Positions 1 to 9,075 of a stretch of 64,000 nucleotides of DNA are shown here, piece by piece. This stretch comes from Melastoma dodecandrum (taxonomy: Eukaryota; Streptophyta; Magnoliopsida; Myrtales; Melastomataceae): positions 496,001 to 560,000 of the forward strand of contig JARUPY010000434.1 in NCBI GenBank assembly GCA_029817715.1, read 5' to 3'. Within the stretch, counting starts at the first letter, position 1. Each line of letters opens with the position of its first letter. A program made the position numbers and the translations under genes. Under the pieces are notes generated by a model, which saw only the letters and a list, made by a program, of their open reading frames with translations, ran no database searches and was not told the origin of the DNA.

Positions 1-714
1 AATGAATGTTGTTTCAGATCTGAATCTCAATAAAAGAGAAATTCAAGGGAGAAAAAATGGGGAAGAGGAATGTCTGGAGGATGTTAATTATTGCATGGGA
101 AAGAGGAAAAATAACTTGCATGAAACACAATACCATAACATTTTTTCTTATCACTCACCAAAAAGGCGTTGTCGAATTTTGGCCACCCTCTTTTGGTACG
201 TGACCATGTGATATGCTTTCGGCTCAGGACGAATGCGTGACCAGTCGATATTCGTGTCGTAACTTGCAAGTATTACTACGAAACTCATATGATTTAGCCA
301 TAATCATTTCTACACTAAACAATACAGTCATATGTCCAAATCTAAGATCCATGTGGACAATCTCAAGAGATGTCGAGAAACACTTTCCTTGATCCCAAGT
401 AACTTCAACTTCAATCCGCAGTAAAGTTGCTGCTAAACTTCAGATGGTCAAACAATCGCCTGCCGTACAAGTCACAATTTGATACCTTAGAATCCGAAAA
501 AGAGCGAGCGTGTGCAAAGATCGTACAAAAGCGATCTTCCTTTTTTCCGCTAATATGCTGATCAAACTCCAGTTTCGTCTAAGTTGTCTACCACGTACAT
601 CACAAGCTGATGAAAACTTGGGAGGCAAAATCGAGGGACTGGAAGAAGAACCAGCTGGAAGATTGAATCATTGTTAGTCTATGATTTTGGAAGCTTGAGG
701 AACCAATAACGAAC
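1..714. other. 3' flank of transporter pseudogene, no gene seen
   Basis: Apart from short open frames with no recognisable protein motif, I see nothing in this stretch. It lies downstream (minus-strand sense) of the nucleotide-sugar transporter pseudogene and may hold its old 3' untranslated region. Confidence 0.5.
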
Positions 715-1709
715 CTAAGGTTCTTTCTTCTTGACTCTGTAGAGATATTTCTGGTGAATCGCGATGCTGCCAACGACCAGCAGGAGAGCCACTAGACAAT
801 CATGAGAAGGCGGTTTCCCTTTAAAAATGGAACTGGAGGAGCGCCGTGACCAGCAGGGCAGAGACAATGACAAAACCCTTAATCCAAGTTCGAGATGAGA
901 GTATAGCATAGGTATTCATTTGGATGAAAAGCATTTGTCCAGAAAAATGCATGGCTAGATAGAGAAAAAATGGATATATCACAACATTAGCCACACATGA
1001 AAAATTACCTTCCGGACACCACCGGCATTGCTTGTGAGTAGGCCAACAAGAATGCCACCAACAGCATTAGACGAAACCGGGATCTGTGTAAACACAAACA
1101 GCAGTTGAAAAGAAAACTGATGAGAATAGTCCCCTTATACAAATGTATATCTCTCTATTTCTTAACAGGCGCAGAAAATGTGGCATATTTTTGTAGATTA
1201 AGAAGGGAAATCTATGTACGCTTAAAGGAGCATGCTGTACCTGAAGCAAAGGTCGTGAAAGCACTTCGATCCCACATGTTCCAATCTCAGATTCGGACAA
1301 AAAAAGCCCGGATAGATTGTTCTACACTCAACCCATAGAGAGCAAGATAGCTACTGTGAAACAATATTACTACAGCGGAAATTAAGCCAAACAATGATTC
1401 ACGAAGAGCAATCAATCCCAGTATTTACATCTATTCATCTCTTTGTCACACCATCAGAAGCACTTTAACCCCTTCTTCCACAAATATGAAATTATAGCTC
1501 CATGTATCAATGGAGGAGAAGAAAATAATACTTACAGAAGTCAACGGAGTTCAACCGAAAAGAATCCATATTTCCTTATGGCTTCCCCGTCAGGAGACTT
1601 GAGGGCGCTGACCAACAAGGAGAGGCATCCCCCAACACACATTTCAATTGTCATCAGGTATGACGAATGCTTCCTGACCTGTTTAAAAGGGGGAAGGAAT
1701 CAGCTAGAG

Positions 1710-2235
1710 TGGAGAAGTCCTCGGAAGCGAGTCGAATCGGATCCAAGTTAACGAAAAATAAAAAAGGAAAATAATTTACGTGGTTCGGTCAATCGACCTA
1801 CGTCAACGAACGGAGAAGAAGATTTCACTATATTATATATAGTACAAACTTTAGGTTGAAACCCTCTCTAACCCCATCGACCTACCCGAGTATAAGATCC
1901 CGTCTCCCTATAAGAAATAACCCCAAAGTGTTTCCCGTGTTTCCCCAACACACCCTTTCTTTACCGCCGTACTCTTTGCACTCATGTATCCCTGTTCTAT
2001 GCTGTTAGGATTTGCTCACTCTCGTCTGGCATTCGATTCGTATACCGACACATATTTATAGAATAGATGGTCCCACATATATCGGAAATCTGACAGGTAA
2101 ATATATTCGTGAAATAATCAAATATCATCCAATATCCCCTAAGAGATATATTCTCTCACCTCCTGTATACTTCACGAGCGAATCAAATGTACTCCAAATC
2201 GCAATATAACCGACTTCGGGTCAAAAATCCTAATA
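1710..2235 (-). repeat. 3' LTR of the small copia element
   Basis: This is a direct repeat of 3699-4241. Shared blocks include the tract beginning CTCGGAAGCGAGTCGAATCG and the block ending CGGGTCAAAAATCCTAA. About ten bases at the left end are missing compared with the other copy. The right terminus reads TA where the partner reads CA. Confidence 0.88.
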
Positions 2236-2348
2236 AACTCCACCTTGGCCGAAGTCCGTAGATCTGAGGAATTGTCACTCCATGTGTCAGTCTCACCCTG
2301 AGACTAACTGTGAATATCTCCCTTCTTCTCCTCCAAGTTCTGACGAGC

Positions 2349-3661
2349 CTAGTCAACGGAACATCCAAGCCCATCCACGACGGACTTGACTATCCGCATC
2401 TTCTTGCTTCTCCGCTCTCGCGACCTATTACCCCTTTTCTCCGATGACTGATTACTCTTCTTGAAAGGGTCATGATGCCTTCCAGAAGACCCAACGGTGG
2501 CAATAGCAACGGCACCTCTCATAACATACGAGCCCTTCAATCGAATCCAAGTCATCCACAACCTCCTTCCTTGGCGAACATTGAGGGCTCCGCCTGAAGC
2601 AGAAAATTCGTACCTTTTCGCTTCTAAATCACTCACGGAAATAATATTTCTCGTGATGTCAAGCACATGTCGGACACCTGCCAACTCTCTCACAGCTCCA
2701 TCCTTCATTTTGAGCCGAACCGTCCCCACACCTGCAACCTTACACTTGTGACCATTGCCCAAGCGTACCTCTCCACCTGCAGTGGAACAATATGCGGTGA
2801 ACATCGCCCTATGAGGACTCATGTGGAAAGTACTTCCTGAATCAAGAATCCAATCCTCGTCCGATGGTCTCTTCGACTCGGTTTCAACAATCTGCACCTA
2901 GCTAACCATGAGTACATCTCCGTCTCTGGCATCACTGTCGCTGGTATACACAGCAACCATCGTTGGCTCTTGCAATCCTCCATCCTTCCCAGTCAGCTTC
3001 CTGCAGTTTTTCTTTATATGTGCCTTCTTACCACAATGGAAGCATCTTACCCCGCCACTACCTTTGGATCTTGTCTACTTACTGTTAATGCCTCTATCAT
3101 CGGTCGCCCTACTTCACCCGTCAACTCTTTATCAATCAAATCTTTTGATAAAAGGGCAGACCGTACCTCGTCAATCGTGAGAACACTTCTCTCATACAAG
3201 AACGTCTCCCTGAAGCTTTGGTATGAAGCCGACAGTGAACATAACAGCAACATGGCCTGGATTTCCTCATCGATCTTGTCGCTGATCCTCTCCAAATCCA
3301 AAGATGCAGACAACCAATTATTCAGGTAGGATTTAACAGACATACCTTCCGTCATTCTGAGCATGAAAAACCTTTGCCTGAGAAGAAGTTTGTTGCTCAG
3401 AGTCCTCGTCATGTACATACTCTCCAGCCTACTCCAAAGCCCGGCCGATGTCGTCTCCTTGAGCACGTTCGTCAGAACCTCATTGGATAGACATGGCTGA
3501 ATCGCCGAAAACGCTCTAGCATTTATCTCCTCCCACTGGTCAGAAGTCAACTTCGAAGTGCTCTTCGACTGATCTGTAAGAGCATTCTCCAAACCACCCT
3601 GTACCAATAGCGCCCTCACCTTGACTTGCCACAAGCCGAAATTCACGCTCCCACCAGCCAT
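2349..3661 (-). pseudogene. Copia gag-protease reading frame of the small element, broken
   Basis: The gag start is the ATG at 3659-3661, right after the primer site. The frame runs to 3047 and carries a UBN2-type gag domain of about 205 residues (opening MAGGSVNFGLW). A zinc knuckle of the C-x2-C-x4-H-x4-C type follows at about 2985-3040, but in a different frame, so there is one frame break near 3050-3060. In the knuckle frame an in-frame stop lies at 2898-2900. Beyond it comes a copia protease start with the active-site triad in WILDSGSTFHM (about 2800-2840). The end is a short Lys/Arg-rich tail stopping at 2349. A full copia polyprotein would continue with integrase and reverse transcriptase, both absent. 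Confidence 0.85.
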
Positions 3662-3698
3662 GGATCTCGAATCTGCACAACCGAGCTTTGATACCAAT

Positions 3699-4241
3699 TG
3701 TTGGCACACGCGGAAGCCCTCGGAAGCGAGTCGAATCGGATTCGGTCGTCGATCAGAAGTTAACGAAAAATAAAGGAGCAGAATTTACGAGGTTCGGTCA
3801 ATCGACCTACGTCCACGGGCGAAGAAGAAGATTTCACTATATTCAATGGAGTACAAACTTTAGGTTGAGACCCTCTCTAACCCCCTCAACCTACCCGAGT
3901 ACAAGATCCCGATTTTTCGGTAAGAAATAACCACGAAGTGTTGCCCCAACACACACCCTTTCTTTACCGCCGCACTCTTTGCACTCGTGTATCCCTCTTC
4001 CATGTTCTTAGGATTTGCTCACTCTCGTCTGTCATTCGCTTCGTATACCGACACATATTTATAGAATAGATGGCCCCACGTATATCGGAAATCTGACAGG
4101 TAAATATATTCGTGATATAATCAAATATCATCCAATATATCTCCCCCAAGAGATATATTCTCTCACCTTCCGTATATTTCACGAGCGAATCAAATATACT
4201 CCAAATCGTAATATAACCGACTTCGGGCAAAAATCCTAACA
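3699..4241 (-). repeat. 5' LTR of the small copia element
   Basis: 543 bp with canonical TG/CA ends (minus strand TGTTAGG to CCAACA). It directly abuts the tRNA-Met-type primer site on one side and the TAGAG target duplication (4242-4246) on the other. Confidence 0.9.
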
Positions 4242-5324
4242 TAGAGTTAACAAATAGATAGCAAGCTTCGTTGCACCAGGCGACTGGATGCTACAAGCTT
4301 GTGTGAAACTGAAATATCAACCGGTTGACAGATAAAGGAGAGAACGTCTTCTCTTACCAGAGAGTACTGAGCCACTATAATAGGTGTGATCCCATAAAAT
4401 AAAATCTGGTTGGGATTGTCACTAGAGGAACCTTTTGTAGAACCTTCACCAGTGCTAAGAAGAACTGCAGCCACTAGCAGCAGGAACAGAGCTCCTATTT
4501 GCTGGACGGACTCTGTTTTTGCCTAAATTTCAGGCAAACAATTAGTTGTCACACCTCTTACACGTTAGAAGAAACAAACTTCAACAAAACAACGAGAATT
4601 ATTACACAGTATAGGAGGATTACAGAAGACAATTAAAACTGACAACTCTTTGGGGAAGAAAATATTGACAGTAATGATACACCTTATCTTTCCAAAGTTC
4701 CTACTTGGTGGGCTGCCATGGATATAGCACACAAGATTACATTTCCCAAGACTCCAAAATGAGATTCTTCTCAGTCTTTCATTTGTCAATAAACACTAAG
4801 CGCATAGTTAACCTCAATGTTTTCACACAGAATGTTCAAATGCCCCAAAATTGTCTTGACCTTCTAGGAAACTTGGACAGGTGAAAAAGCAAGTCGCAAA
4901 GAATTGAGCTAGGAGGTAACAAGTATCGGAAAATCTCAGAATTATACATAACAAAGCAGTGAAGAAGATTTTGGTTTGGTTAAGCATCGAGAAGGTTAGG
5001 GAATCCAAATTTTTGTAGGAAATCTGCAGCAAGCTATTCTGCAGGGCATAAATCGCTGCAGGAAGCCCTGATGCAATCAGGGAATCAGCCAGGGACCCCT
5101 GCCGCAATGATTCAGAGTGCCTTCTCTTGATATTAAAATGATGGCAAGCATAACCTTCCAGGCCATTGGAGGAATGTAAGTCCATCGAAGTAAAACACGG
5201 CAACATACAGAGAAGAAAGAATCTGGAAGAAAGAAACCACCGACCTTGACCAACTCCCAACAGGATAACATCAATTTATTAACTTCATGACCAGACTAGA
5301 TGTTGATGCAAAATTGTGTTTCAT

Positions 5325-5710
5325 GTATCAAGTATCGAATATTTCAGAGTTTGTGGTCGCCGTACAATAATTAAACAAAGATGAACAGAACACGACACTT
5401 GAATTGCAATTAAATAACACCAAGTTACAAGAACATAGTCTTTACAATACTTACATACATGATGCAAAGAAAAAACAATAACTTGAAAGGACGGTAGTGA
5501 ATGCTTCGAACGGGGAGACGTGCAGTGGCTACGGCAGGCTCCTTTAATGGAGACTACCTTGAGAGTTTAGTGGTCAGAAGTGGCGAATGTGGAGGTTTTC
5601 GGGACGCATGAGCGGTTTCAGGACACTGGTGGAGAAAGCAAATGTTGGAGACCAACTTATCCAAATTTGGACTTTGAAGTTGACCGTGTCCTTCTTTTCT
5701 TTCTTTTTGC
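5325..5710. repeat. Dispersed repeat copy 1 (diverged, LTR-like), partner at 28575-28930
   Basis: Ordered blocks match 28575-28930 on the same strand: GTATCGAA, CCGTACAA, CACTTGAATT, GGCTACGG/GGTTACGG followed by AGGCTCCTTT, GAGACC/TGGACC then AACTT, and ATTTGGACT. Identity is moderate, so these are old copies. No coding content is recognised. The LTR guess rests only on dispersed, non-coding character. Confidence 0.55.
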
Positions 5711-5788
5711 CTTTTATACCTGTAGTGTTTTTCATAGTATTAGGTGGACTGGAGTCAAATCCACGAGAAATTTATGGAAATATGATAA

Positions 5789-6110
5789 GTTAAAAAAAAA
5801 CAATTCATGAAATACATTTTAAATTTAAAAAATACCCAAAATATCATCCTGTCACTGTTATAAACTGCGACACTCAAAATAAATAAAAAATTGCACTTTC
5901 GAACTAGACATTCAATAAAACTAGCAATGTCGCGGTTCTTGACCGCGACATTATATAAAGTGATCTGCAGGACATAATTTTGTAAAAGCAACTTCTTTTA
6001 TTTTTCTTACAGCGAATGATTGAATATAATATAAAAAACTTGCATAATTTCGGGGTGGAAATTTGTTTAATTTTTCTTACCACGACAAAGATTGGATATA
6101 TTATAAAAAC
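5789..6110. mobile_element. TIR-element fragment with palindromic word (subfamily shared with 27840-28308)
   Basis: It begins with a run GTTAAAAAAAAACAATTCATG followed by AATACCCAAAATA, which resembles the ends of the elements at 7541 and 28308. At about 5928-5951 a GTCGCGGTT arm faces AACCGCGAC-type sequence. The block after the palindrome (CGACATTATATAAAGTG) and a later block (GGATATATTATAAAAA) recur at 27876 and 28029. The right end is not clear. Confidence 0.5.
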
Positions 6111-6788
6111 TTTCCAAGTTACAAAGTTGCTGGTTTCGGGTTTTGAATGTCATGGGGACGAATCATAGTTTCTTTTGTGTTTCGTTTGTCGGAACCTCGA
6201 ATATTTTATATTTTGTTTATTTTTGAAACTATAACAATATTTCGTGAATCTTTTTTAACTAAGTGTATTTACATATGTCAAATTCATTCCCATTTCTTGA
6301 ACCCCTCCAAAAAAACGGCAACTGAATATGAATAGCATAAAACCAACAATCTCAAGAAACTTAATTTTATGATATTAATGGCTCTACCGAAACAACAATG
6401 AATTCCATAAACAGTAATAAACCAAAGAAGCTACAAATATCATTTCAATAATATAAAAAAGAAAAGAAAACCCCACAATTCAACTTTCCTGGCTCGATCC
6501 AACTCGTTTCCCAAAAGGGATGTCTTCATTGTGGCGTGGGGTGGGAAAGAGAAGGGAGTCTAATGCGGGGAAGAGAAGAATATTTGAGGACCGCAATATT
6601 CAGGGAAGTGTTAAGATGGGCTTATGGGAGTGAGCGGGGATCAATGAGCATAGACGAGAGAGATAGGAGAGAGTGCGTGGGGTGTGTTTATACGTGGAGT
6701 TATCATTCACCAAGATGTGGTGAAATTCCATCCATTTTTCTTAATCATCCGACCCGCCGTTTTTTGCTGAGGTTAGTACCTATGTATA
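6111..6788. other. Intergenic, no supported gene
   Basis: AT-rich sequence. An 85-residue open frame at 6536-6793 (+) has no recognisable motif, and I do not call it a gene. Confidence 0.4.
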
Positions 6789-7160
6789 ATTAGTTTGGAA
6801 AATAATTTGCGAAATAAAGTTCGAGTTTTCAAAACTCTCAAATTATCGTCCCTAAGTTGCTATTTAAAACATCAAATTTTAATTTATAAAGAAGTCTTTG
6901 TTTGAAATCGCGAATTAGAGGATACAAAATTTTCCTAAGTTTCCGTAATTCGTTGTTTCAACAACGACTTTGCCTTGGAAGTTGTTATTTCAAACAACGA
7001 ATTTGGAGGATTGACAAAAAAAATTTGACCCCTAATTGGTCGTTTTGAACACTAAATTATATGTAAATTGAAATTCGTTATCTCAAATAGCGAGTTAGGG
7101 ACTGTAAAACTAAAATTTATGAAAGTTGAATGTATTTCGCAAATTGTTTTGTGAACTAAC
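6789..7160. mobile_element. 372 bp TIR element, MITE-like, with TTCGTTGTTT palindromes
   Basis: The left end reads ATTAGTTTGGAAAATAATTT then GCGAAATA. The reverse complement of the right end reads GTTAGTTCACAAAACAATTT then GCGAAATA, so the ends form an inverted repeat of about 30 bp. The interior repeats one palindromic word: arms of the type TTCGTTG/CAACGAA separated by TTTCAA (about 6950-7000), plus TTCGTTATCTCAAATAGCGA near 7075. No protein is encoded. No target duplication could be matched with confidence. Confidence 0.72.
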
Positions 7161-7329
7161 AGTTAGTCGTACTAACCTCGCGTTTTGTTGCATTCATGTT
7201 TTTTCCGCACCATCCATTCATCCATCATATATTCCCAACAACCGAAAGCTCATCATCTCACAAGACATAAACTTGATCCCGACAAGTCAACATAATCACA
7301 GACCCAATCACCTAGATACTGTCAGGAGA

Positions 7330-7510
7330 GCTTTATTCCAAATTAGGGTTCGTCGCGAAAATAATTTGCGGTATATAATGCCTCGAACTTGGTTTTTATA
7401 AAGCCGACTTCGCCTTCCTTGAGCGGAACATGAATGCCTTGCTTAGAAGTTTTTGAAGTTTTTCACTGAACTCGACTTTTTAAATCGAGTACCTTAAGGC
7501 AACGAGGATC
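7330..7510. repeat. Partial copy of the same TIR family
   Basis: CGTCGCGAAAATAATTTGCG at about 7350 resembles the family end, and CTCGACTTTTTAAATCGAG (about 7471-7489) is a short palindrome of the same design. No right end is seen. Confidence 0.35.
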
Positions 7511-7540
7511 CAAAGAATGCGAGGTTTGTACTTAATTACC

Positions 7541-8074
7541 GTTGGTCCGAAAAAAAATTGCGAAATACGGTTCTAGTTTCGAAAATACCCTAAATACCGC
7601 CTCTAAGTCGCGGTTTGAAATCGCGACTTTCATTTTACAAAGAAGCCGCGGATTCAAACCGCGACTTATGAAGACTAAGTGAAAAACTGGAGCAAAGGAG
7701 GTCATGATGTCTAGACCAATGTCGAGGTTCGAAACCCCGACTTTCAAATGAAAGTCGCGGTTTCCAACCGCGACTATGAAGACTTAGTGAAAAATTGGAG
7801 CGAATGAGGGTCATGCTGTCTCGATCAAAGTCGGGGTTTGAAATTGCGAATGTCATGGAAAGTCGGGTTTCAAACCTGGACTTTCATGACTTCCATAGAA
7901 TAACGGGACACCTCTTCGCTTCAATTTTTTATTAAGTCTTTTTAAGTCGCGGTTTGAAACGGTGAATTTGACAAATTATTCTAAAGTCGTGGTTTGAAAC
8001 CGTAACTTAGGGGTGGTATTTTGGGTATTTTCGAAAATCGAATGATATTTCGCAAATTTTTTTTTAAAACTAAC
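7541..8074. mobile_element. 534 bp TIR element filled with GTCGCGG/CCGCGAC palindromes
   Basis: The ends are inverted over about 55 bp. The left begins GTTGGTCCGAAAAAAAATTG then CGAAATACGG and reaches AAAATACCCTAAATACC. The reverse complement of the right begins GTTAGTTTTAAAAAAAAATT then TGCGAAATA and reaches AAAATACCCAAAATACC. The interior has at least eight copies or half-copies of a GTCGCGG arm, TTTGAAA core and CCGCGAC arm, often separated by TTTCAT-type spacers. It is non-coding apart from chance open frames. Confidence 0.75.
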
Positions 8075-8556
8075 GTGGTACAATCCTTCACAAAATGCAT
8101 ACTTTGTAGAAGTCAAATTTAGAGCATTATTATGAAAATGAACCTAAGAAGGACAAAAGAGAAAGATCATCGGAGGCTGCGTGTCGTACTGTAGAGAGAG
8201 ATCACGAGAGAGAAAAGCCAAATCTTAGAGCCGTTAGACGAAGAATGGGGCGAATACTTTCTGGATTTTGCGTGGATTGCCATTTGCTTTCCCGGGTGCT
8301 AGGCCCAACCCCCACCAAGCTTCTTTCCTAGGTTTCGGCGCTTGCCTGTGTTGGGATTATGGTATTTTCCTGTTTAGATTTTTTGTTAAAAATAATATCA
8401 TATCTTATTATATGGTTATTTAAGATTTTGTTTAGATTTTATCTGATTTCTTTAGATTTTTTTTAGCCCTTATAAATAGGGTAAGGATTGTCCTCGGCTT
8501 TTGCTCTCAGAGAGTTTCATGTGTTCTTTGGTTCCTACACCGGGAACACCTATATC
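8075..8556 (+). other. Intergenic; possible old LTR with TATA box, cut by the hAT element
   Basis: From about 8350 the sequence (TGTTGGGATTATGG, then AT-rich, then CCTTATAAATAGGGTAAGG at about 8468) looks like an LTR with a core promoter. No partner copy is present here. The hAT element entered it at 8549-8556. Confidence 0.3.
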
Positions 8557-8725
8557 TAGGGGTGAGCAGGTTCCGGGTGGGTAGGTTCCGGACGTGGAAC
8601 CTGGAAAAACCCTGTAATGGCCGGTTCCTTAATTTTAGAACCTAGAACCTACCCAGTAGTTTAAAGAACCACCCAGGAACCAATCTACCGGTTCCGGTTC
8701 CAGTACCGGTTCCGGTTCCAGTGCC
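8557..8725. repeat. Left end and subterminal GGTTCC repeats of the hAT element
   Basis: Contains the 12 bp terminal repeat and about ten GGTTCC or GGAACC words, including a tight cluster at 8688-8722 where GGTTCC recurs every 6-12 bases. Confidence 0.75.
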
Positions 8726-9075
8726 TTCTATTAGAATTTTCAATTAGCATACCAAAGTAGCAGAGAATACAAAGATTCATCCCAATTATGTACCAATATG
8801 CCAAGTATCTACTAGCCAAACCAAAAGTCCTAAAAACATGCTAGATATCCACAAACCAAATCAATTGTCCCAAAATGAAGACCAACTCGACAAGTTCGCA
8901 TAACAAAAATGAGCTACGAACAATCCGACAACGCCTCCAAAGCTCAATCCCGATCAACATCTCCAAAGCTCAAAGCCTTCAAACATTCGTAATATCTGAA
9001 TTAATTTCGGCAAAATCTGCATAAACAAGTCATGTAAACAAAACGTGAGCGAATGATACACAAAAACATCATGAC

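Larger units (their letters stand above)
1710..4241 (-). mobile_element. Non-autonomous Ty1/copia element with gag and protease only
   Basis: Two direct repeats of about 530 bp (1710-2235 and 3699-4241) bound the element. Its 5 bp target duplication is TAGAG at 1705-1709 and 4242-4246. Read on the minus strand, the 5' LTR starts TGTTAGG and ends CCAACA. It is followed by a tRNA-Met-type primer site (TGGTATCAAAGC, at 3685-3696). Just before the 3' LTR (2236-2250) there is a purine-rich tract. The interior is about 1.5 kb and encodes a UBN2-type gag, a zinc knuckle and the start of a copia protease, then stops. No integrase, reverse transcriptase or RNase H is present, so it must have been moved by enzymes from another element. 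It sits in an intron of the transporter pseudogene, in the same orientation. Confidence 0.9.
715..5190 (-). pseudogene. Nucleotide-sugar transporter (CMP-sialic-acid-transporter-like, At5g65000 type), decayed copy
   Basis: Intact relatives are Golgi/ER multi-pass nucleotide-sugar carriers. Recognisable minus-strand exons: about 4945-5150 (contains LPAAIYALQNSLLQISYKN and MLNQTKIFFTAL), 4365-4510 (GALFLLLVAAVLLSTGEG), a degenerate short exon near 4265-4300, 1536-1678 (HSSYLMTIEM, SPDGEAIRK), 1009-1083 (SSNAVGGILVGLLTSNAGG) and 715-878 (C-terminus ending in a KKKEP tail). Breaks I can see: a one-base loss plus a stop at the end of exon 1536-1678, a one-base gain in the last exon near the GKPPS motif (about position 827), frame errors near 4385 and 4500, and another near 5090. 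The N-terminal exons are missing. Introns remain, so this is a duplicated or degraded gene, not a processed copy. The intron between 1678 and about 4265 carries a retroelement. Family assignment is firm; exact exon ends in the decayed parts are not. Confidence 0.82.

Noticed and set aside
1067..1751. Open frames on both strands in the transporter region
   Set aside because: Real coding traces there are the short spliced exons of the pseudogene; these frames mostly cover introns or run antisense.
6536..6793. 85-residue plus-strand frame as a small gene
   Set aside because: No motif, no relatives recognised, located between repeats and adjacent to a TIR element end.
8350..8556. Solo LTR with TATA box
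   Set aside because: Suggestive only: no partner copy and no target duplication found after allowing for the hAT insertion, so not called as an element.
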